In this document: positions 1 through 4,458 of the stretch, piece after piece
Layout of the letters: every line of letters starts with the position of its first letter
Numbering within the stretch: the stretch's first letter is position 1
From: Halanaerobiales bacterium
GTDB taxonomy: Bacteria; Bacillota; Halanaerobiia; Halanaerobiales; M55B127
NCBI GenBank assembly: GCA_021736965.1
Contig: JAIPEV010000137.1
Span: forward strand, 1 to 5,337
Length of the DNA: 5,337 nucleotides
Reading direction: 5' to 3'
Position numbers and translations under genes: made by a program
The notes under the pieces: model-generated
The model's input: only the letters and a program-made list of their open reading frames with translations
The model's database searches: none
What the model was told of the DNA's origin: nothing

Positions 1-2
1 AA

Positions 3-362
3 GAAAATTTATATACTGAAAAAAACTCAGGTTGGTATAATCCCATGAGTTTTTTGTGGATTTCAGAATATAATTTAATTGATAAGGTAAATGCATTAAA
101 AGGAATGATTAATACATTTAACATTATGTATCCTCAAATACAGAGTATAAATTTTAATAAACTAGTCACCAAGTTAGAAGTACCGGTTTATTATTTAATA
201 GGAAGACATGATTATACTTCGAAATTTATTAAAGATTATTTTAATAAGTTAGATGCTCCATATAAAGAATTAATATATTTTGAAAATTCAGGCCATGGTG
301 AAATTTGGTCTGAAGTTAATAAATTTATAGATATAATGGTAAACAAAGTATTAAACAATTAA
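3..362 (+). CDS. Alpha/beta hydrolase, C-terminal part (5' end outside window)
   Basis: This is the C-terminal 119 residues of an alpha/beta-hydrolase-fold enzyme. The frame is open to the left edge, and the residues before the first ATG (position 45) continue naturally (Gly-Trp-Tyr-Asn-Pro), with no clear ribosome binding site before that ATG. I therefore read it as a 5'-truncated gene and not a 105-residue protein. Visible fold marks are the strand VPVYYLIGRHD, where Asp at partial residue 70 sits in the usual place of the acid of the catalytic triad, and ENSGHGEIW, where His 98 fits the catalytic histidine. The nucleophile elbow (GxSxG) would lie upstream, outside the window. The style resembles proline-iminopeptidase-like hydrolases, but substrate and cellular role cannot be told. 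It converges on the cyclotransferase gene, with only 16 bases between the two stop codons and no obvious terminator hairpin. Confidence 0.8.
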   Translation, partial: ENLYTEKNSGWYNPMSFLWISEYNLIDKVNALKGMINTFNIMYPQIQSINFNKLVTKLEVPVYYLIGRHDYTSKFIKDYFNKLDAPYKELIYFENSGHGEIWSEVNKFIDIMVNKVLNN

Positions 363-378
363 AATATTTTTATTTGTT

Positions 379-1131
379 TTAAATTAATTCGATTTCAAAA
401 ATAAGTGGCCACAGTTTTCCTGTAATATATATCGTATCTTTCTCTTTATTATAAGCAATTCCGTTAAGTACATTAAGTTCATATTCATAATCATTCTGAT
501 TAATAATATTGCTAAGATCAACTACTCCTGTGATTTTTCCATCTTCTGGTTCAATAATAACAATCAGATCCTGATACCAAATGTTTGCAAATATTTTACC
601 ATTAATAAATTCTAGCTCATTTAAATTTTTTACTGCTTTATTATTTATAGTAACTTCTATTTTACTTTTTATTTCATAGCTATCTTTATCTAAAAAGAAT
701 AGGTTAGAAGTTCCATCACTCATAATTAACTCATTATCATTGTCTGTTAAACCCCAGCATTGATATGGAAATTTATCAATTTTCAATAGATTGATCTCTT
801 TATCATAAAGGAATATTGTTTTAGATTTCCAGGTGGCTTGATATATTATTTCATCAACTATGGTTATACCTTCTCCGAAGTATTGTTTAGGTAAGTTAAA
901 TATCTTTATGATTTTTCCAGAATCAATATTTATTTTTCTCAGACTGGACTTTCCATTAAGGCCTGTACCTTCATAAAATATGTCATCTTTATAGTAAAGA
1001 CCTTGTGTGAATGCATCTATGTCATGTGGGAAAGTATTTACTATTTCATATGAATATTTTTTTATTTGACCATGAGAAACAAAAGTGAATAATATTATCA
1101 AAATACAAGTTAATAAAACTGTTTTTTTCAT
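379..1131 (-). CDS. Glutaminyl-peptide cyclotransferase (plant/papaya-type), exported
   Basis: A 250-residue member of the glutamine cyclotransferase family (Pfam Glu_cyclase_2), a five-bladed beta-propeller that turns N-terminal glutamine of peptides into pyroglutamate with release of ammonia. Family motifs seen in order: FTQGL (41-45), YEGTG (53-57), FGEGIT (85-90), ATWK (99-102), WGLT (126-129), SDGT (138-141), LNELEF (170-175), NIW (183-185), LNGIAY (222-227) and TGKLWP near the C-terminus. The N-terminus (MKK followed by about 16 hydrophobic residues to SHG) is a signal peptide or anchor, so the enzyme probably acts outside the membrane. Its only early Cys follows LLT, a poor lipobox, so a lipoprotein is unlikely. 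The ATG at 1129-1131 is chosen because AGAGGAGA (1139-1146) lies 7 bases upstream; a TTG at 1159-1161 would add 10 residues but has no ribosome binding site. Length is normal for bacterial members. Its physiological substrate is unknown. Confidence 0.87.
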   Translation of the reverse strand: MKKTVLLTCILIILFTFVSHGQIKKYSYEIVNTFPHDIDAFTQGLYYKDDIFYEGTGLNGKSSLRKINIDSGKIIKIFNLPKQYFGEGITIVDEIIYQATWKSKTIFLYDKEINLLKIDKFPYQCWGLTDNDNELIMSDGTSNLFFLDKDSYEIKSKIEVTINNKAVKNLNELEFINGKIFANIWYQDLIVIIEPEDGKITGVVDLSNIINQNDYEYELNVLNGIAYNKEKDTIYITGKLWPLIFEIELI

Positions 1132-1175
1132 AAAAATATCTCCTCTTATAGTTATTATCAATTTTCTTATTTTAT

Positions 1176-1206
1176 ATTATATAACATCCAATAGGAAAAA
1201 ATCCAA
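1176..1206 (-). promoter_or_regulatory. Possible promoter of the cyclotransferase gene
   Basis: On the minus strand a perfect TATAAT (1176-1181) is preceded by TTGGAT (1201-1206) at a 19-base spacing. The -10 is good, the spacing is long and the region is AT-rich, so the -35 is only tentative. It sits back to back with the divergent promoter of the ZIP transporter and would give a leader of about 40 bases before the ATG at 1131. Confidence 0.4.
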
Positions 1207-1228
1207 AAATTTTCAAAGATCAGTTCTG

Positions 1229-1257
1229 TTGAATTATAGATTAATTTTTAATATACT
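1229..1257 (+). promoter_or_regulatory. Sigma-A-type promoter of the ZIP transporter gene
   Basis: TTGAAT (1229-1234) and TATACT (1252-1257) are separated by exactly 17 bases, close to the sigma-A consensus TTGACA-17-TATAAT. Transcription would begin near 1264, leaving a leader of roughly 30-40 bases with no visible riboswitch or metal-sensor operator. No Zur-like or Fur-like palindrome was recognised around it. Confidence 0.6.
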
Positions 1258-1288
1258 AATCATAAGTAAATATTAACCTATCTTTAAT

Positions 1289-1303
1289 GGGGTGATAAAA
1301 ATC
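1289..1303 (+). promoter_or_regulatory. Ribosome binding site that argues for a non-standard ATC start
   Basis: GGGGTGAT (1289-1296) matches the Shine-Dalgarno GGAGGTGAT except within the leading GGAGG. The core ends 8 bases before ATC at 1301-1303, a standard distance for a start codon. The GTG at 1292 overlaps this element, so it is unlikely to be its own start. An ATG at 1308 is followed at once by TAA and cannot start the protein. Confidence 0.45.
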
Positions 1304-2110
1304 AGTAATGTAACAATAGCCTTTTTATTAACTTTATTTGCAGGATTAGCTACAGGAATCGGTAGTTTTCTTGCGTTTTTTACTAAAAAAACTAATACTT
1401 CCTTTTTATCTATATCTTTAGGATTTTCTGCAGGAGTTATGATATATGTTTCATTTGTAGAAATATTAGCTAAATCTCAAGAATCTTTAGTTTCATATTA
1501 TGGAAATTATTTAGGAGAATGGTTAACGGTTGCTTCCTTTTTTTCTGGTATATTAATTATCGGTTTAATAGATAAAGTAATTCCTGAATATGAAAACCCA
1601 CATGAGCCTAGATCTCGTGAAAAATTAAAAATAATAAAAGAAGATATAACTGATGACAAATTGGAGTTAAAAAGAATGGGTTTATTTTCTGCCTTAGCTA
1701 TTGCTATTCACAATTTTCCGGAGGGTTTAGCAACTTATGCTGCAGCTTTATCTGACCCTGCCTTGGGTTTATCTATTGCAATAGCAATTGCAATTCATAA
1801 TATTCCTGAAGGTATTTCAGTTTCTGTACCATTATATTATGCGACTGGTAGTAAGAAAAAAGCTTTTATTTATTCATTTTTATCCGGGATATCTGAACCT
1901 ATAGGTGCATTAATTGGTTATTTTATTTTTAAATCTTTTTTTAATGACTTAGTTTTTGGAGTACTCTTTGGTGCTGTAGCTGGTATTATGGTATATATTT
2001 CAATTGATGAATTATTACCAACATCAAGAAAATACGGTAAAGAACATCAAGAGATCTATGGTTTTATTGTGGGTATGGTAGTTATGGCTATTAGTTTGGT
2101 TTTATTTTAA
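1292..2110 (+). CDS. zupT: ZIP-family divalent metal transporter (ZupT-like)
   Basis: A membrane protein of the ZIP family (zinc and other divalent cations, usually import), up to 272 residues, the usual size for bacterial ZupT. About eight hydrophobic segments are visible, with a charged cytoplasmic loop at about residues 95-130. Two hallmark metal-binding helices are intact: HNFPEG (140-145) and HNIPEG (169-174), followed by SEPIGA (201-206) in the next helix. The DELLP near 239-243 is also typical. Zinc is the default inference; iron, manganese or cobalt transport is equally possible from sequence. The start is uncertain: GTG 1292-1294 opens the frame but has no ribosome binding site of its own and lies inside GGGGTGAT (1289-1296), which resembles a Shine-Dalgarno. 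That element is ideally placed for ATC at 1301-1303, giving (M)SNVTIAF, a family-like N-terminus. It is a single-gene unit with its own promoter and terminator. Confidence 0.93.
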   Translation: MIKISNVTIAFLLTLFAGLATGIGSFLAFFTKKTNTSFLSISLGFSAGVMIYVSFVEILAKSQESLVSYYGNYLGEWLTVASFFSGILIIGLIDKVIPEYENPHEPRSREKLKIIKEDITDDKLELKRMGLFSALAIAIHNFPEGLATYAAALSDPALGLSIAIAIAIHNIPEGISVSVPLYYATGSKKKAFIYSFLSGISEPIGALIGYFIFKSFFNDLVFGVLFGAVAGIMVYISIDELLPTSRKYGKEHQEIYGFIVGMVVMAISLVLF

Positions 2111-2171
2111 AAAAATATTTATAATAGTATCAATGGTCATTAAAAGAATTAATTATTTTTTTAAATAAGAA

Positions 2172-2210
2172 AGTCCCTTAACTAACTTACGCTAGTGAGG
2201 GACTATTTTT
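2172..2210 (+). terminator. Intrinsic terminator of the ZIP gene, possibly bidirectional
   Basis: AGTCCCT (2172-2178) pairs perfectly with AGGGACT (2198-2204). The stem continues through a U-G pair and a bulged A to ACTA/TAGT (2181-2184 with 2193-2196), leaving an 8-base loop. TTTTT follows at 2206-2210 on the plus strand, 62 bases after the transporter stop. In the minus direction the hairpin lies about 30 bases after the helicase stop and is followed by the weaker U-rich run TTCTTATTT, so it may end both convergent transcripts. Confidence 0.8.
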
Positions 2211-2234
2211 GTATTATAAAGTTATTTTTTATAC

Positions 2235-3827
2235 TTAGACGGCTTTTGGTTTAGCTGGTTCAATATTAATTGTATTACCTCTTATTTGATTATTTTTCAT
2301 TATATTGAGAACTTCGTGACCGCTAGCACTTGGTACTTCGACAAAAGTAAAGTTTTCATAAATGTCTATTACTCCTATTAGATCTCCTGAGAGGCTTGTC
2401 TCACCAGAAATTGCGCCAACGATGTGCTTAGGGGATATATTATCTCTCTTACCTTTATTAATAAATAACCTAACCATGCCTGCTTCTGCACCGGTATCAC
2501 CAAAATTAGTTCTTTCTATTTTCTTTTCTTCTGCATTTTCTTTTTCCATTGTTTGTTTTAATAAGGCAGCAGCAATCTCTATAGCAGTATAGTCATTATC
2601 AATTAAATTTTCAATATAGTTTATATACTTACCTAAGTGTTTTTGATCAATATAATCCATTAGTTCATTTTGAATCTGTTCAATTTTAACTTGCTCAATA
2701 TCATCTAAGGTAGGAATATTTTTTCTTATAATATTTTTTTTGATATATTTTTGTATATCTTTTAATTTATAGATATCTTTACCAACTATAAAAGTGAAAG
2801 CTTTGCCTGTATTTCCAGCTCTTCCAGTTCTTCCAATTCTATGCACATAGTAATCTGTATCAAAGGGAACATCATAGTTAAATACAATTTCAATATTTTC
2901 TACATCTATACCTCTAGCAGCAACATTTGTAGATACAAGTATTTCAATAATACCATTTTTAAATTTATTCATAACATGATCTCTTTGATTTTGATTTAGT
3001 CCACCATGAATTGCATCAGAAGAGTAACCTCTTGCCTGTAACTGCATATTGACTCGATCTACTTCTTTTCTAGTATTACAAAAAACTAATGATAGTTCGG
3101 GATTGTAAAGGTCAATTAAGCGTGTTAAGACTTTCAGTTTATTACCTTTACGTACTTCGAAGTAATACTGTTCTATACTAGGAACAGTCAATTTTTCATG
3201 AGCTACTTTTACAAATTTTGAATTATTTTGATATTTTTTACTCAGCCTTCTAATTGTGTGAGGTATAGTTGCTGAAAAGAATAAAGTTTTTCTGTTTTTA
3301 GGGATATCTTTAAGTATTGTTTCAATATCATCGATAAAACCCATATCTAACATAACATCAACCTCATCTAGTATTAAAAAGTCGATATGTTTTAAATTTA
3401 GAGTACCTCTTCTCATATGATCCATAACTCTACCAGGTGTCCCTATAATAACTTGAACTCCTTTTTTTAAGGCTTTAATTTGTCTACCAATAGATTGACC
3501 TCCATATACCGGTAAAGTACTGATATTATTTTTATATTTTGATAGTTTTTTTAGTTCTTCTGAAACTTGAATAGCTAATTCTCTTGTTGGACATAAGATT
3601 ATGGCCTGAGGATTTTTGTTTTTTGGATTAATTGCCTCTAAAATTGGTATTCCAAATGCTGCAGTTTTTCCTGTTCCTGTCTGTGCCTGACCTATTATAT
3701 CATTACCGTCCATTATTTTGGGAATAGCATTAGTTTGAATTGGGGTTGTTTCTTCAAATCCCATTTCTTCTACTGCCATTAATATTTCTTTTGAAATGTT
3801 TAATTCATTAAATTTAATTTTTTGCAA
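2235..3827 (-). CDS. deaD: DEAD-box ATP-dependent RNA helicase with DbpA-type RNA-binding tail
   Basis: A 530-residue RNA helicase of the DeaD/CshA/DbpA group, which unwinds short RNA duplexes in ribosome assembly, mRNA decay and cold adaptation. N-terminal RecA domain: upstream aromatic F6, Q motif GFEETTPIQ (23-31), Walker A AQTGTGKT (48-55), PTRELA (80-85), GG (109-110), TPGR (130-133), Walker B DEVD (154-157) in place of DEAD, SAT (185-187). Second RecA domain: LVFCNT (247-252), STNVAARGID (299-308, Asn where Asp is commoner), HRIGRTGR (329-336). After a helical linker, residues about 450-527 look like the DbpA RNA-binding domain (RRM-like). The TTG at 3825-3827 is chosen because GGAAGTGA (3835-3842) precedes it and the conserved F6 would be lost from the next start, an ATG at residue 18. 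The gene is downstream of csp on the same strand but separated from it by a terminator. The symbol is by family and could equally be cshA-like. Confidence 0.95.
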   Translation of the reverse strand: MQKIKFNELNISKEILMAVEEMGFEETTPIQTNAIPKIMDGNDIIGQAQTGTGKTAAFGIPILEAINPKNKNPQAIILCPTRELAIQVSEELKKLSKYKNNISTLPVYGGQSIGRQIKALKKGVQVIIGTPGRVMDHMRRGTLNLKHIDFLILDEVDVMLDMGFIDDIETILKDIPKNRKTLFFSATIPHTIRRLSKKYQNNSKFVKVAHEKLTVPSIEQYYFEVRKGNKLKVLTRLIDLYNPELSLVFCNTRKEVDRVNMQLQARGYSSDAIHGGLNQNQRDHVMNKFKNGIIEILVSTNVAARGIDVENIEIVFNYDVPFDTDYYVHRIGRTGRAGNTGKAFTFIVGKDIYKLKDIQKYIKKNIIRKNIPTLDDIEQVKIEQIQNELMDYIDQKHLGKYINYIENLIDNDYTAIEIAAALLKQTMEKENAEEKKIERTNFGDTGAEAGMVRLFINKGKRDNISPKHIVGAISGETSLSGDLIGVIDIYENFTFVEVPSASGHEVLNIMKNNQIRGNTINIEPAKPKAV

Positions 3828-3834
3828 ATTTATT

Positions 3835-3842
3835 TCACTTCC
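3835..3842 (-). promoter_or_regulatory. Ribosome binding site supporting the TTG start of the helicase
   Basis: On the minus strand GGAAGTGA lies 7 bases before the TTG codon at 3827. It resembles the full GGAGGTGA anti-16S match with one mismatch. It decides for the TTG start over the internal ATG, which would remove part of the Q-motif region. Confidence 0.6.
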
Positions 3843-3850
3843 TTGTTTTA

Positions 3851-3874
3851 ATTTATACTTTTATACTTTTATAC
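3851..3874. repeat. 8-bp tandem repeat, three units
   Basis: Three consecutive units of TTTTATAC on the plus strand (GTATAAAA on the minus strand), at 3851-3858, 3859-3866 and 3867-3874. The first has one mismatch (A for T at 3851). Each unit contains a TATAAA that could serve as a -10 element for the helicase gene, so the repeat overlaps its likely promoter. Confidence 0.85.
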
Positions 3875-3881
3875 AATACAA
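3852..3881 (-). promoter_or_regulatory. Possible promoter of the helicase gene
   Basis: On the minus strand TTGTAT (3876-3881) is followed after 18 bases by TATAAA (3852-3857), the last of three such boxes in the tandem repeat. Initiation would fall near 3845, giving a very short leader that still contains the ribosome binding site. The -35 overlaps the end of the upstream terminator region. The hexamers are only moderate and the area is AT-rich. Confidence 0.35.
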
Positions 3882-3882
3882 T

Positions 3883-3912
3883 AAAAAACCCTGACCATTT
3901 ATATAGTCAGGG
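3883..3912 (-). terminator. Intrinsic terminator of the cold-shock gene
   Basis: Reading the minus strand, CCCTGAC (3906-3912) and GTCAGGG (3889-3895) form a perfect 7-bp GC-rich stem with a 10-base loop, followed directly by TTTTTT (3883-3888). It lies 33 bases after the csp stop and about 55 bases before the helicase start. It should end most csp transcripts and leave at most readthrough into the helicase. Confidence 0.88.
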
Positions 3913-3945
3913 ATTAGTTGCTATATCTAAAATATTTTTTTTACT

Positions 3946-4149
3946 TTATAATGTAACAACATTTTCAGCTTGTGGGCCGCGGTCACCATCAACAACTTCA
4001 AATTCTACTTCTTGCTCTTCTTCTAATGTTTTATAACCATCATCTTGAATAGCTGAGAAATGTACAAAAACATCGTCTCCGTCTTCTTTTTCAATAAAAC
4101 CATAACCTTTTTTCGAGTCAAACCATTTTACTTTTCCACTGTAAATCAT
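3946..4149 (-). CDS. cspA: Cold-shock protein (CspA family)
   Basis: A 67-residue single cold-shock domain, the standard length of the CspA/CspB family. It folds as a five-stranded OB barrel that binds single-stranded RNA and DNA and acts as an RNA chaperone in the cytoplasm. RNP1 is seen as KGYGFIEKE (14-22) and RNP2 as DVFVHFSAI (26-34), with the conserved KWF (8-10). The protein is strongly acidic, with Glu/Asp runs at about 36-56. AGGAGG (4160-4165) lies 10 bases before the ATG, a strong ribosome binding site. It has its own near-consensus promoter, a leader of about 57 bases and its own terminator, so it is a single-gene unit. The gene immediately downstream encodes a DEAD-box RNA helicase, a functionally related RNA-remodelling protein. 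Whether it is cold-induced cannot be told; many Csp paralogues are constitutive. Confidence 0.97.
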   Translation of the reverse strand: MIYSGKVKWFDSKKGYGFIEKEDGDDVFVHFSAIQDDGYKTLEEEQEVEFEVVDGDRGPQAENVVTL

Positions 4150-4167
4150 TAAATAAATTCCTCCTAA

Positions 4168-4304
4168 ATTTTCTTTCCGTGGGCATCTTATATTTTTTAC
4201 CCAGCGAAACTAACTATAACACCTATAATTATTAAAGTCAAGAAAAATATTTTTGATTAGATTAAATGGTAGATTGTGATATAAAATGCCCGGAAGGATA
4301 AAAT
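4168..4304. repeat. Imperfect inverted repeat flanking the cold-shock promoter
   Basis: The arm at 4168-4193 on the plus strand and the reverse complement of 4279-4304 are similar over about 26 bases. Their shared core is TTCC(GT)GGGCAT(C/T)TTATAT: 4175-4193 against 4279-4295, 16 of 17 bases identical apart from a 2-base insertion in the left arm. The outer parts share ATTTT and pyrimidine-rich sequence. The arms are about 85 bases apart and enclose the whole csp promoter. One arm lies in the csp leader just ahead of the ribosome binding site. Confidence 0.6.
4213..4241 (-). promoter_or_regulatory. Strong sigma-A-type promoter of the cold-shock gene
   Basis: On the minus strand TTGACT (4236-4241) and TATAGT (4213-4218) are exactly 17 bases apart, one mismatch from consensus in each hexamer. 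Transcription would start near 4206, leaving a leader of about 57 bases to the ATG. The leader contains a weak TGGG/CCCA pairing (4200-4203 with 4180-4183) and one arm of an inverted repeat. Confidence 0.75.
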
Positions 4305-4458
4305 AAATAAACATATAATTTGTACTTCTATAATTTTAATCAAGATTTAAATTGTCATAGTCAATAGTTTTTAAAAAAATTGAATAAGAAAATATTACTG
4401 TAAAGTTTCATTAGGATTAGTCAGACATAAATTAAGATTTATGTAGTTCTATCAATGC
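4242..4458. other. Non-coding stretch between the csp promoter and the CARDB gene
   Basis: With the csp leader and promoter, this completes a gene-free region of about 310 bases (4150-4458). Apart from the right arm of the inverted repeat (4279-4304) and the AT-only hairpin near 4425-4444, I see no credible open frame, RNA gene or strong promoter. It is very AT-rich, and the small GC cluster at 4288-4297 belongs to the repeat arm. Confidence 0.6.
4425..4444 (-). repeat. Short perfect hairpin after the CARDB gene
   Basis: ACATAAAT (4425-4432) and ATTTATGT (4437-4444) form a perfect 8-bp stem with a 4-base loop, beginning 14 bases beyond the stop of the minus-strand CARDB gene. The stem has only one G-C pair and no U tract follows on either strand, so it is a weak candidate for a terminator or an mRNA 3'-end stabilising hairpin. 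Confidence 0.4.

Noticed and set aside
1105..1131. Lipoprotein signal in the cyclotransferase
   Set aside because: The Cys at residue 9 is preceded by Leu-Leu-Thr and lies before most of the hydrophobic core, which does not fit a lipobox.
1132..1161. Upstream TTG start for the cyclotransferase
   Set aside because: It has no ribosome binding site, whereas the ATG at 1131 has AGAGGAGA at good spacing and begins a proper signal sequence.
1085..1276. Plus-strand open frame of 63 codons
   Set aside because: It overlaps the 5' end of the cyclotransferase on the other strand and covers both divergent promoters. Its product is low-complexity and it has no ribosome binding site.
1308..1313. ATG just after the transporter ribosome binding site
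   Set aside because: It is followed immediately by TAA and is out of frame with the transporter.
2362..2592. Plus-strand open frame of 76 codons
   Set aside because: It lies wholly antisense within the helicase RNA-binding tail, which is well conserved in the minus frame. It is a shadow frame.
3851..3874. CRISPR-like repeats
   Set aside because: The units are 8 bp and directly adjacent without spacers, so this is a simple tandem repeat.
4150..4206. Cold-shock RNA thermosensor in the csp leader
   Set aside because: The leader is only about 57 bases, much shorter than the E. coli cspA leader, and the only visible internal pairing is 4 bp. No known leader RNA was recognised.
4286..4306. Short plus-strand frame starting ATGCCCGGA
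   Set aside because: It has only six codons and no ribosome binding site, and its GC content is explained by the inverted repeat arm.
4320..4375. Second minus-strand promoter (TTGACT near 4360) further upstream of csp
   Set aside because: No -10 hexamer lies at 16-18 bases from it; the nearest candidates are at 19 or 26 bases and are poor.
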